A stretch of DNA of 35,357 nt from an uncultured Planctomycetaceae bacterium (GCA_943787265.1 CALSLT010000051.1:1-35357), one strand, 5' to 3'; positions 1-9,328 are shown, numbered from the stretch's first letter. Notes: generated by a model from the sequence alone, not told the origin. Made by a program: numbers and translations.

Positions 1-640
1 GATGTATGGCACACTTGGATGGGAATGGGGCTGGCTCCGCATTTCGGAATGACGTTTTCATACTCGACCCTGGAGAAAGATTGTTGTTCTCTCCGCTATT
101 CCTGGCCGGAAAAGTCTGAACGTTGTGCGGAACTTTATCAGAGTTCTTTAATTCGAAATCTAAACCTGACCAAAGAAGCAAAGCGTGTGGCTGAAAGATA
201 CATGCCTTCTGGTCAAGAAATGGCTGCTCCGCTGGCTTGTCGAATTCAAACCCCTTCGGAGCCTTCGAGAGGTAAACAAAAACATTGGCTATGCCACCAC
301 CAGTGCTAACTACCAGCGACTCGTCAGGAATATTTCCATTCTTTGCACACACTGCGGGATCAGCCTTCGCAGTACCCTGAGCCACCACCGGCGCAAGCTT
401 TGGAGCCGTTCCGTCAAATAAAATGGTGCCGGAAATACTTCCAGGATCACCAATGAGCTCAACTTCTCCGCCCGTGGTACTCGCTGTACTTCCTGTGCCG
501 GCAACTTCAACACCTCCGCGAACTGTCACAGCCGTCGGCGACGCAGCTCCACCACCCGGTTCAATTGAACCAGACTCGGTGCAACCGATCAGGACCAGCA
601 AAGCAGCCGGAACAATCACAAGTGCTGTTAGATCTCGCAT
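1..640 (-). CDS. Cupredoxin-like lipoprotein, partial (C-terminus beyond left edge)
   Basis: The frame is open from ATG at 640 to the window edge (213 codons, no stop), so the C-terminus is missing. The N-terminus is a lipoprotein signal: a hydrophobic stretch ending in Leu-Ile-Gly-Cys with Cys20 as the lipidation site, followed by a Gly/Ser/Thr-rich linker. The visible end carries what looks like a type-1 copper site: His172 in a V-P-H-N-V context, then Cys210-x2-His213 at the edge, the spacing of plastocyanin-type proteins. The expected Met ligand lies outside the window. The ATG is 25 bases after the octaheme cytochrome stop, so it is probably the last known gene of the same operon. I infer a lipid-anchored electron carrier on the outer face of the membrane. 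A non-copper carboxypeptidase-regulatory-like domain protein is the alternative. Confidence 0.72.
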   Translation of the reverse strand, partial: MRDLTALVIVPAALLVLIGCTESGSIEPGGGAASPTAVTVRGGVEVAGTGSTASTTGGEVELIGDPGSISGTILFDGTAPKLAPVVAQGTAKADPAVCAKNGNIPDESLVVSTGGGIANVFVYLSKAPKGFEFDKPAEQPFLDQKACIFQPHALLLWSGLDFELKNSDKVPHNVQTFPARNSGENNNLSPGSSMKTSFRNAEPAPFPSKCAIH

Positions 641-665
641 GGCTTGTTCTCCGAAAATCCTACCG

Positions 666-3600
666 TTAGTTGAGATTTGCCTGCTCGGCCGCTGCCGCAG
701 CCGGGTCGCGCCAAGGCGGTAGAGGTTCGGTATTCTTCTCCAGCAACCTGTAGTAGTTCATCAACGCGTCACGAACACCAATTGTCTGCGACTCCGCATC
801 TGCTCCAAACAATGGAGTGTACTGCTTCTGCCCTTTCGGAAACGGAATCGGCATCGCCGTGTAAGGAGCCATCCACTTCGGATTTGACACCCAAACGGAC
901 AACCAGTCCGGACGAAGCCGAGAATTAACTCTGTCCAGATTTGGCGCGTGTGTGACGTTTGGATCATTCGGTGCCGCGCTGAACGCTCTTCCGCCAACAC
1001 TATGACACTTGATGCAGAGCGTCGTGCTCAACATTTGCCACGATTCCTGGAGGTAAGAATGCTCACTCGCACGTTCAGCATGATTCTTAGTAAATAACTC
1101 CTGCATCTCAGCCAGATATCCTTGATCCGACTGAGGAATAGCCTCGTAGGGATAAATTGCTCCATCCGCTGCTGCAAAGTAGTTCGCAAGAACACGAGCT
1201 TCGTTGCTGCTCATGTTGAATTTAGGCATTCGAATGCCAGTCTTCAGATATCGAATCTGATCAGGTTCCCGCAGGAATCGGTAGAGCCACTCAGTCTGCA
1301 CCTTCACACCTTCGCCAAACAGTGGAGGTGGGCCATTCTGCCAAGCGTCGTCGAACCCTTTCGGGTTGAACTCGTCACCCATGCTTCTCCGCACAAGCCA
1401 CTCAGCAAAACCACCAGTCTGGGCTCTCTTCAGATTCACAATGTTTGATTGTTGAGTCACAAACAAGGAACCCGGCAACTTCAATCCACCATCCTCATCA
1501 GAGCCAGGTTTCGTCAAAGAAGCTGGTTCCCATGTCGTGAAGCTGTACTGCCAGGTATCAGGGTCGTCTTCGTCGTAGAACGGAGAGTTCTCTGGAGTCA
1601 TCATCAGCATTCCGCGGAATTTAGCCGTCGGAAGAGTTTCGTTGTCTTCGCCGTCGATAACCACTTCATGGTCTTTCCCTGTCCATGCCTGTTGCGGAGG
1701 ACGAATCTCCAGCAGCTTGTCCAAGGCGAATCCATGGAACGCAGAAGCGTCAGTTGGTTCAGCCGCCTGATCTCCATCTGCAATGGCCACTTCAATTTCG
1801 TGCATATCCGTCATGTGGCAACTGATGCAGTTGTACTTACGAAGCAGGATTTCGCCTTGATTGCGGTCTGCAGCTCGACGATCCGGCGTGTAGACGTATT
1901 GGGAAGCGGGCGGCTCAGCGACCAGCCCCAACACGAACGTCGCGATCGACTCAATGTTTTCGTCAGTCAGCGGGAACTTCGGCATCACAAGACGTTCGAC
2001 GTAGGTCTTGGACTGAGTTTTTTCAAAATCATAACTGCGAGGGTGCCGCAGCTTCTGGAAAATGAAGCCTGGCCGACCGTGATGCATCAGACTGTCGTAG
2101 AAGAAGCTCGTTCGAAGTGCTTCTTCACGCTCTTCTTCACTATCAAATGCATCTGCCTTTTCATTCCTAAGAGCATCAGCAACGAATGTGGCAGTACTGG
2201 TTCCGTCACGCTCACCATGATGGTGGAGAAACTCTGCGACGTGCTCCAATGCCAATCGACTCGGATCTTTACGTCCCCAATCCTGCAATGCCGTGCCAAT
2301 TGGACGGGCAGTGCCAAAGCCGTTGATGTCGTGACAGCCATAGCAGCCATAACGAGAAACACTCCGACGCCCCAAATAGTTCATCATCATCGTCTGGAAC
2401 TGATTCGCATCTGGAGCACCTTCGCCCTCATAAACCAGCTCGATTTCATCACCCTTGACATCTTCTTTCGCGAGCGGGAACACACGCGTCTCCATAAAGT
2501 CTTTAAACTGAGCAGCAGTCAGCAGCTTCCCTGACAAATACAACTCAGCCAGATCATCAGCGGCCTGCTTATCGTATTCCGGCTCTGGCCATTCTTTCGG
2601 CCCTTCGCCAACAAGAAACGCTGCGATGTCTGCTGCGGGGTCTTCGGTCACATTTCCATCACCATCCAAAACCGGCTCAAGGAAAAGATTAGGCATTCGA
2701 CTTCTCGGGTGGTGCCGCTGCGGGTCACGAATCCAAGTATAGACCCAATCAAACCCTTTTTTGCCGGCGAGCAGTTTTTGAGAGGTCACCGACAGGTCTG
2801 GCCCGAAGTCAGCTTCACCACCGGCAAATGCTGGATCAGAATGTTTGTGACAGGCGATACACCCTCGTTTCGCCATTGACTCTTTTCCGCGTTCAACATC
2901 CGGCTCATAGCCTTCGGCCGGAGAATCAAGTTCGATCTCCGTCGATTGTTTGGTTAGATATTGAGCAAGCCCTGCCAACTCAACCTTGGAGATTTCCATT
3001 CCCGCGTGGTCGTCAAGATTACTTAGCCCAAAGAACTTCGGCATACGGGTGGACGCTCGAAACCGCTGCGGGTCTTCAGTCCAATAAGCAATCCAGTTGG
3101 CTCCGGATTTCTGAGCAACATGCTTCAGACCTGGTCCAACTTTTCGCATCTTGCCCGGAACCATGTTCGGATCAGAAGCGTACTTTGGCAGCTCCTCGAC
3201 GGTTGGCTCCAAGCGGAGATCCGGACCAATTCGATCATGCCCGTCGTACCCGTTGATCTCATGACAACCAAAGCATCCGTACTTTTGAATAAGTTCCCAA
3301 CCCTCGAATGCCTTAGGCGCTGTCGGGCCGTACTCAGGATTAACACCGAGCTCAATCACATCATGGTGACACTTCAGGCAAGCTGACTCACGTAGCCGCT
3401 CAGGAAGCATTGAATACTCCCAGAAATGATTGTGCTTGTATCCGTACTGCTCGTTCCACTCGTCAGACTCGACTGGATCATTCGGTCCATGCTGCGCGTT
3501 GTTGAAGCTCGTGGCGGACCCTTGCCCGTCGTGACAGATTGTGCAGCCAAACTCAGGAAGTGGGTGCGGGCTACTGGCAGTCAAATAGACGTCTGGACGC

Positions 3601-4526
3601 GGATGACTGGCAAATGGATGTGGAAATTCATTCGCGGCAACCCAACCCTCAGGAGAACCATCTCCACCTGTGCCATGCGGGAAACTCGGAACGTTACCAG
3701 CACCAAACTTGTCGATCCCAAGATGACAGGTTCGACATCGATCAAACCTAGCCGTTTGGGACATGCCCAATGTAATCTTAAGTTCCGGCAACCAGTCCTG
3801 AATAACTCTCTGATGCCCATTGAAGCCGTCGATAATCGGCAGCTCCATGAACTTGCGTTTGTATTTCTTCAGGAAGTCATCAGGAGCAATATCATCGAGT
3901 GCAGTTTCTATCCGAACAACTTGCGAGGTGTAAGCCTTCAACTCGCTATCTAAAGCGTCGCGATCAGCAGTAATTGCTGACAAATCTTTCTGCTCGTCTC
4001 TGTACTTAGTCTCAAGCTGCTCCCACTCAAGCTCCAAACTGACAACTACAGCTAAGGCAGCATCAAATGTCCCCTGTAGTCGTGACATTTCGTCTTCAGA
4101 GGCTGCATCACGAATACCAAGATCAAGATTGGCTTTTGCTACATCGCGGTCAGCCCGTTTGAATCGAACCTCACGACCTTTCAGATCGTAGAGCCTCGCC
4201 GTCTCTTCAACGGCATCTGTCATTTCAGCGTAACGACCATTACTCGACTCAAGCTCCGCTGTCAGGCCATCGATCTTCTCCTGAAGCTCCGCACTTCTGG
4301 CTTCATAGCCCTCAACACTACCCGCCGCAGACAACTCAGCAGATTCGATGTCATTCTCAGCCACGGCCGTTTGAATCGCATCAAAGTCGCTTTGATACCC
4401 ACGCCACTCGTCGTCATGGTCACGATACAAGATCAACGCCGTCGACACCGCAAAAGCGATTGCCGACAGACAGAAGACAACATGCACCTTCTTGATGTCG
4501 CGGAGGTATTGGTCAGTTGCAGGCAT
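666..4526 (-). CDS. Membrane-anchored octaheme cytochrome c of a bc-type complex
   Basis: This 1286-residue protein has one N-terminal transmembrane segment (about residues 14-34), then a long charged coiled coil (about 45-215). After it come eight CxxCH heme c motifs starting at Cys264, 328, 383, 418, 556, 728, 900 and 1171. Each heme has a different x-x pair (RT, TI, LK, FG, IA, YG, IS, IK), and recurring R-M-P-K-F and G-C-x-x-C-H-x-I-N-G contexts suggest repeated class-I cytochrome units. The gene follows the cytochrome b C-terminal gene by 76 bases and precedes a cupredoxin-like lipoprotein by 25 bases. The protein therefore most likely takes the place of cytochrome c1/f in a Rieske/cytochrome b complex, passing electrons from the Rieske cluster to periplasmic carriers. 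The family is not one I can name; large multiheme partners of bc complexes are known in some planctomycetes such as anammox bacteria. ATG 4526 is preceded by an AGGT-containing Shine-Dalgarno-like stretch. Confidence 0.9.
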   Translation of the reverse strand: MPATDQYLRDIKKVHVVFCLSAIAFAVSTALILYRDHDDEWRGYQSDFDAIQTAVAENDIESAELSAAGSVEGYEARSAELQEKIDGLTAELESSNGRYAEMTDAVEETARLYDLKGREVRFKRADRDVAKANLDLGIRDAASEDEMSRLQGTFDAALAVVVSLELEWEQLETKYRDEQKDLSAITADRDALDSELKAYTSQVVRIETALDDIAPDDFLKKYKRKFMELPIIDGFNGHQRVIQDWLPELKITLGMSQTARFDRCRTCHLGIDKFGAGNVPSFPHGTGGDGSPEGWVAANEFPHPFASHPRPDVYLTASSPHPLPEFGCTICHDGQGSATSFNNAQHGPNDPVESDEWNEQYGYKHNHFWEYSMLPERLRESACLKCHHDVIELGVNPEYGPTAPKAFEGWELIQKYGCFGCHEINGYDGHDRIGPDLRLEPTVEELPKYASDPNMVPGKMRKVGPGLKHVAQKSGANWIAYWTEDPQRFRASTRMPKFFGLSNLDDHAGMEISKVELAGLAQYLTKQSTEIELDSPAEGYEPDVERGKESMAKRGCIACHKHSDPAFAGGEADFGPDLSVTSQKLLAGKKGFDWVYTWIRDPQRHHPRSRMPNLFLEPVLDGDGNVTEDPAADIAAFLVGEGPKEWPEPEYDKQAADDLAELYLSGKLLTAAQFKDFMETRVFPLAKEDVKGDEIELVYEGEGAPDANQFQTMMMNYLGRRSVSRYGCYGCHDINGFGTARPIGTALQDWGRKDPSRLALEHVAEFLHHHGERDGTSTATFVADALRNEKADAFDSEEEREEALRTSFFYDSLMHHGRPGFIFQKLRHPRSYDFEKTQSKTYVERLVMPKFPLTDENIESIATFVLGLVAEPPASQYVYTPDRRAADRNQGEILLRKYNCISCHMTDMHEIEVAIADGDQAAEPTDASAFHGFALDKLLEIRPPQQAWTGKDHEVVIDGEDNETLPTAKFRGMLMMTPENSPFYDEDDPDTWQYSFTTWEPASLTKPGSDEDGGLKLPGSLFVTQQSNIVNLKRAQTGGFAEWLVRRSMGDEFNPKGFDDAWQNGPPPLFGEGVKVQTEWLYRFLREPDQIRYLKTGIRMPKFNMSSNEARVLANYFAAADGAIYPYEAIPQSDQGYLAEMQELFTKNHAERASEHSYLQESWQMLSTTLCIKCHSVGGRAFSAAPNDPNVTHAPNLDRVNSRLRPDWLSVWVSNPKWMAPYTAMPIPFPKGQKQYTPLFGADAESQTIGVRDALMNYYRLLEKNTEPLPPWRDPAAAAAEQANLN

Positions 4527-4602
4527 TGTCGTCCGGACCTGGCCAGTTAAACAAAATTCACAGAAGTCGCCAGCAATCGCCAGCGAACAACCACAGAGCT
4601 AA

Positions 4603-5970
4603 TCAGATATTGATGAAGTACTCAGGAATCGCGACCAGATACTTCAAGTTAAACAACCACCGAAGGACCATCTTCGCCGGCAGTGCCGCCATCAGCAGCA
4701 CAAGATTCGCAAACACCATGAACCGAAAGAAACCCATACGGAACGCGAAGTTTCGGAAGATAGTCATCGCCATCACAGACGGCAGCAGAAACAGATAGCC
4801 AAGTGTAAGAACAATCCCAGGCGACTCACGCCAAACGATAGTCCCCACCTGAGACATGAACGAGCCATTAGCATCCGGCACAGGCATTGAAACGCCCAAC
4901 CCGTATAGCCAGAAATACTCAGAGAGATTCACGTTATTCAAAGCTTCAAGCTTATGAACGTCCCAATACTCATAGATACCAAACATATTCCAGTTCGGCC
5001 CCCGCAGGAACGTCCCCAGCACGATCATCCCAACCCAAAGCGGCAGGAACCCAAACAAGAAGACAGAGATAGCAAACTTACGCTCATTGAACGTGTAGTA
5101 GCCATTCCCCTTCTTATTAAAGTCGATGTAAGGCAGCGCCATCATGCCACCAAGAATCGTGCTCGGAAACACAACACCAGCTAACCACGGGTCGTAGTAG
5201 ACCAGCATTTCCTGAAGACCGAGAAAGTACCAGGGAGCCTTAGACGGGTTCGGAGTTTTGACCGACGAAGCAGGCTCTTCAAGCGGTGCCTCAAGACACA
5301 CACCCCAGAAGAACAAAAACGCCGTCAGACCGATCATCACAATCAGCTCTGTATAGACCAAGTCCGGCCAGACAAGAACTTTCTCGTTATCTTCGCCTTC
5401 AAGCGGGCCCAACCCCTGCTCAAGCCGCGAATCATTCTCATTCGCCTTCTTGAAGCTCAGCCAAGTAAAGAAGCCAACAATAAACAACATCCCAACAATT
5501 GGAACATTATCAGGCTTACCGACGATCTGGCGAAAATCCCAGTCTGTCAGACTGAGCGAAAGAAACACCGTCGAAGCATTCAGAAGAATCCACCCTGCCG
5601 TATCTGTCGCAAGCTGCCTGCGAAGCAGAATAATTGCCCCAAAGACAAGGACAGTTTCAGTAAAGAACCACTTAGGATCGCTCACTGCAACGTCAACCAG
5701 CCCTTTGAACCAGTCAGGCAGGACAATCAGAAACGAATCAGGACTCGAGTAGCCTGTAAAATGAGCAATCGTCAGCATCGCGAGAACAGCGGTATACAGC
5801 CCCCACCACATAGCGACTGGAACTTCGGCACCACCAAACAGCGACGGCAGCCGACAATGACCATCATTCTTCAGACTACGAATAGTCCAGAAGAAGTTCA
5901 TCACCAACTGAACCAGGTATAAAAAACCCAGTCCAAAGATGACGCTTGATGTCAAATTGGGATGATGCAT
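4603..5970 (-). CDS. Cytochrome b C-terminal half (subunit IV-like) with extra N-terminal helices
   Basis: This 455-residue membrane protein has a second half resembling the C-terminal domain of cytochrome b (PetD/subunit IV). It contains the T-P-N-P-S-K-A-P-W-Y-F-L-G-L-Q-E stretch and a following D-P-W segment, which form part of the quinol oxidation (Qo) pocket, then further hydrophobic helices. The Pro-Glu-Trp-Tyr signature of classical bc complexes reads Ala-Pro-Trp-Tyr here. The first about 200 residues add roughly four or five hydrophobic segments absent from standard subunit IV, which is about 160 residues long. The gene sits between the cytochrome b N-terminal gene (99-base gap) and the octaheme cytochrome (76-base gap). 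I infer it completes the cytochrome b of the quinol-oxidising complex, with the extra helices as an anchoring or interface module. Confidence 0.9.
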   Translation of the reverse strand: MHHPNLTSSVIFGLGFLYLVQLVMNFFWTIRSLKNDGHCRLPSLFGGAEVPVAMWWGLYTAVLAMLTIAHFTGYSSPDSFLIVLPDWFKGLVDVAVSDPKWFFTETVLVFGAIILLRRQLATDTAGWILLNASTVFLSLSLTDWDFRQIVGKPDNVPIVGMLFIVGFFTWLSFKKANENDSRLEQGLGPLEGEDNEKVLVWPDLVYTELIVMIGLTAFLFFWGVCLEAPLEEPASSVKTPNPSKAPWYFLGLQEMLVYYDPWLAGVVFPSTILGGMMALPYIDFNKKGNGYYTFNERKFAISVFLFGFLPLWVGMIVLGTFLRGPNWNMFGIYEYWDVHKLEALNNVNLSEYFWLYGLGVSMPVPDANGSFMSQVGTIVWRESPGIVLTLGYLFLLPSVMAMTIFRNFAFRMGFFRFMVFANLVLLMAALPAKMVLRWLFNLKYLVAIPEYFINI

Positions 5971-6069
5971 CGGAACCCGTCATCCTGAGCACGTGACTAC
6001 AACAGCAGCCACCACACCAGCTAAACACGGCACGACAACCTAGCCGAGCCAGACCAACACCAGCCCGCC

Positions 6070-6843
6070 CTACAATGGCTGACTGATACCACCGTCCTTA
6101 CGAACCCGCCAGAAATGAATTGCAATCAAACCAGCAACAGCCAACGGAATCGCAACACAGTGCAGGATATAAAATCGATTCAACGTCTCTTCGCCAACAA
6201 ACTTGCTACCCAACAACAGAAAACGAGCGTCGCTCGCAGTCGTAATCAGGTCATAGCCACCAACATTCAGCAACTGAAAACCCGGCCCCTCACTCCCAAG
6301 CACAGGAGTCGCACGAGCCATATTCGACCCGACAGTAATCGCCCAAATGGCCAGCTGATCCCAAGGCAACAGATACCCCGTAAACGAGAGCAACAACGTA
6401 AACTTCAGCAAAATAACGCCGATCACCCAGTTAAATTCTCGCGGAGGCTTATACGAACCAGTCAAAAAGACTCGATACATATGCAACCAGACCGTAATCA
6501 CCATCGCATGAGCACCCCAGCGATGAATCTCACGCATAATCCCAAGCGTACTCACGTCACGCAGCGCAAGAATGTCGTTAAACGCCCACTCCAGCGTCGG
6601 CCGGTAGTAGAACATCAACAACACACCAGTAATCGTTTCTGCAAGAAACAAGAAGAACGTAATCCCCCCCATACACCACGTGTATGAAAGAGCAATTCCA
6701 TTCTGCTTAATCGAAACTGGATGCAAATGCAGAAAGAAGTTCGTCAACATCACGACAACCCGGTTTCGCCGATCGTACGGCGCCGGATGACGGAAGACAC
6801 TCTTCCAAATCTGCGATTCGCGAATGTAGTCGCCGACAGACAT
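6070..6843 (-). CDS. Cytochrome b N-terminal half, b6-type, with probable heme ci cysteine
   Basis: Starting at ATG 6843, which has GAGG about seven bases upstream, the product is 257 residues; an upstream start at 6894 would add 17 residues but lacks such a site. It is the four-helix heme-binding part of cytochrome b. Heme b ligands are His107 and His121 (14 apart) on one helix and His228 and His243 (15 apart) on another. The 15-residue spacing is that of cytochrome b6 and its Gram-positive relatives, not of mitochondrial-type bc1. Cys57, in a T-W-C-M-G-G context, aligns by eye with the b6 cysteine that covalently holds heme ci at the Qi site. The S-F-T-G-Y-L-L-P-W-D-Q motif is also present. 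It lies 80 bases after the Rieske gene and forms the core of the complex with the separately encoded C-terminal half. Confidence 0.95.
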   Translation of the reverse strand: MSVGDYIRESQIWKSVFRHPAPYDRRNRVVVMLTNFFLHLHPVSIKQNGIALSYTWCMGGITFFLFLAETITGVLLMFYYRPTLEWAFNDILALRDVSTLGIMREIHRWGAHAMVITVWLHMYRVFLTGSYKPPREFNWVIGVILLKFTLLLSFTGYLLPWDQLAIWAITVGSNMARATPVLGSEGPGFQLLNVGGYDLITTASDARFLLLGSKFVGEETLNRFYILHCVAIPLAVAGLIAIHFWRVRKDGGISQPL

Positions 6844-6923
6844 GGGTCCCTCGGAACTCAGGACGAACACGACCTGAGAAAAATGGCAAAACAAACAATC
6901 AGAAAGCTCAAACCGACAGCAAA

Positions 6924-7925
6924 TCAGACAAGCGAAGCATCAACAAACGACTTCGCATCTTCCCACTGCCCTTTTTCTTCCTGAAACTTCACACTCTTAT
7001 CAACTTCAAGCATCCCATCAGGAGCAACCGCCAAACCAACTCGTTCAAGCGGCCGCGGAGCTGGACCCTCAAAGTTAATCCCCGTCATATAAAAACCCGA
7101 GCCATGGCACGGACATTTAAATTTCTGCTCACCCTCAAGCCAACTCGGCGTACACCCAAGATGAGTACAAACTGACGCAAGAGCATAGATCAGCGACTTA
7201 CCTTTATACTGATCCGTATGCACAACCCAGATCCCACGAGCTGCCGTCCACTTCGTAGACACGGTCCCGAGCGGATAATCTGAAGGAGATCCAATTTTAA
7301 ATTGTGATGGCGGCTCAACAATAACATTCGGAAACATAAAGCGAGCAAGACCCAGAACCCAAGTCGCCGACGTCACTGTCAACAACACCCAGGCCGCCGC
7401 AAACCACGACACAAACCCACGCCGAGTCGACGCCCCCGCAGCAGCAGACTTCTTCGCCGGCCGCACAGGAACCTTCAAGGCCGGTTTCGCAGGAGCAGCC
7501 GCCACAGCAGCTTCACCACCACTCACCTTACCAGCCTTCATCTGCCGCAGCATCTCGTCAACAGGAGGCAGATCACCGGCCGGCGCCGCAGCTGCGGCAG
7601 CCTTCTTGACAGGAGCATCTGCAGACTTAGCCGCGGACGCTCCGGCATCTCCGCCCCCCTGAGAACGAATCGCCGCCATAATATCTGCGGGACTTTTCGG
7701 AGCAGCCTTCTTCGCTGCCGCAGGCTTTTCTTCAGCAGCCCCAGAACTTGAGCCTGAAGCTCCCTGGGCCCGAATCTTCGCCATAATGTCTGCAGGACCA
7801 CCAGCAGGGGCCGCCTTTGGCTTTTCAGCCGCAGCGTCCGCCGCAGAAGCGTCTCCACCCGAGGTGCCGCTTCCTTGCTTGCGAATCTTGCTCAGAATGT
7901 CGTCTTTATTAGGTTTCTTGGCCAT
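6924..7925 (-). CDS. Rieske iron-sulfur protein with long repeat-containing N-terminal extension
   Basis: This 333-residue protein ends in a typical Rieske domain: box I C253-T-H255-L-G-C258 and box II C271-P-C273-H274-G-S. By family knowledge Cys253, His255, Cys271 and His274 hold the 2Fe-2S cluster and Cys258-Cys273 form the disulfide. A transmembrane helix (about 171-193) precedes it, with an Arg-Arg just before. The first about 165 residues are unusual: Ala/Lys/Pro/Gly-rich linkers separating short helices of the form D-I-M-x-x-I-R-x-Q-G at residues 9-18, 46-55 and 81-90, plus a diverged copy at 123-132. The protein delivers electrons from quinol to the next carrier, here presumably the octaheme cytochrome. 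As first gene of the minus-strand block its promoter should lie upstream of 7925. The extension would face the cytoplasm if topology is standard. Confidence 0.95.
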   Translation of the reverse strand: MAKKPNKDDILSKIRKQGSGTSGGDASAADAAAEKPKAAPAGGPADIMAKIRAQGASGSSSGAAEEKPAAAKKAAPKSPADIMAAIRSQGGGDAGASAAKSADAPVKKAAAAAAPAGDLPPVDEMLRQMKAGKVSGGEAAVAAAPAKPALKVPVRPAKKSAAAGASTRRGFVSWFAAAWVLLTVTSATWVLGLARFMFPNVIVEPPSQFKIGSPSDYPLGTVSTKWTAARGIWVVHTDQYKGKSLIYALASVCTHLGCTPSWLEGEQKFKCPCHGSGFYMTGINFEGPAPRPLERVGLAVAPDGMLEVDKSVKFQEEKGQWEDAKSFVDASLV

Positions 7926-9328
7926 GATTCAGCTTCAACCTGTCGGATGAGTGCGAGTGCACGCGAAAAGTGCACAGCTCTGCCATCAGCGGCGCGGGAT
8001 TGTTGTCGCTCGATCGTCACGTCGCAACTCAGGGGATGACCTATACGCTCTGATTTCTCAGAAAATGGAAGTCGCCAACGAGCAGTTCCTGGCGTCGGGA
8101 AGCAAATTCGAGCCACTCAGTCGCTCACCAAACGCAGAAAAGGACGCCACAACACAGAGAAGCGAAGACTGCGTCATTGCCAATACCAAACAGCGATATC
8201 ATGACGCGGCAACACCCCAAACACATCGCTGCATGCCTTACTGATCGCCATGTCGTGACACTGCACGGACATAAATTCCGAAGGCCGGAACGAGACCACA
8301 GCTAACGCAACGAAAGACGATGCTCTTATCGAATCAGCCGCCAACAGCATCACTGCAATAGCCCAGCCCTACGCTCAATCACAGACTGAGCTCTACAACC
8401 CGAAACAATCACCAGGCGAGTTCCCGCCAAGAGAGAACTCATTGGCTCGGACAATTCAGGGGCAAGGTCGAGGTGAACCCGCAAAAGCGACCAGCCTATT
8501 CAGAGTAAGACAGCAACCCACACGGCGGCGGCCTGATCACTGGCTCCTCCATGCCGGACAGCGACATCGCCACTCACCACCGCAGAACCAGACCTCACCA
8601 ACGATCACGCCGAGACCCGAAAAACGTATGTCCTCAGCACGACGCAGATTTCGCACTTCGTCGCAATCGAACGCGCCGGCTCCGACTACCACATGCTGAC
8701 CATGCCAGAAACGAGCTGCGACACTCCGCTTGCCATGACAACAGTCAGAACAAATCATCGACCATGCAAACGAGACACTGCTGCAACATGCGAGGCGATA
8801 GCATCGACGCCTTTACAGCAGACCTGCATCTGCTGATCAAATCTGCAAGAGCCAGAAACCCGCATATCCAACTGCGTGGAATTGGCGATGGAGGAATCGA
8901 AATCGGCATGGAGCGGCGTCCAAAAGAAGAACTCGTATGAAGATTAACAAGCCAACCGCTGATGGACTGCCACTCCTCACCCAACGCCAACCGAGGATTG
9001 CCATTCGAGAACTCCCGGGCCTGAATCCGTAGCCAAAGTCGCCAGTCGCGAACTCCAGGAAGCCCCCCCTACCGAAGACCAATCCTGCCTGACTCGATTC
9101 TCGATACAGACGGGATCCCCACACACGCTTCACCTCTGCACAAATCCGTCCCGCCCTCAACACCCGTCGCTTCGGATAGGAATGACAGAAGGAACAAACC
9201 CGAAAACGCTTCGTGACCGATTGCTGAAAATCATCCCGATCAACACAAAAAAACAGCCCTTAATCAGGTTACTGATATCGTGTCCGGGTTATGTGGAGTT
9301 CCAGTTCGCGTAAATCCCCGGTTGTCCC
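7926..9328. other. Long spacer with no convincing gene
   Basis: About 1.4 kb between the respiratory block and the next plus-strand gene. Open frames of up to 129 codons exist on both strands, but their translations are Arg/His/Cys-heavy without domains, signal peptides or membrane segments, and none has a clear ribosome binding site. The plus strand is visibly rich in A and C. The promoter of the Rieske operon must lie near 7926-8100, but I cannot point to a convincing -35/-10 pair. I recognised no tRNA, rRNA or repeat array here. Confidence 0.5.

Noticed and set aside
1449..2534. 361-codon open frame on the plus strand
   Set aside because: It lies opposite the octaheme cytochrome, which has eight CxxCH motifs in the other strand; the frame is a shadow of its codon pattern.
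6844..6894. Longer start for the cytochrome b N-terminal half
   Set aside because: The 17 extra residues are not like a cytochrome b N-terminus, and the ATG at 6843 has a GAGG ribosome binding site.
8551..8940. 129-codon frame in the 1.4-kb spacer
   Set aside because: Composition is dominated by Arg, His and Cys, there is no ribosome binding site and nothing resembling a protein fold or domain.
8837..9163. 108-codon minus-strand frame in the spacer
   Set aside because: No signal peptide, domain or start context; looks like random sequence.
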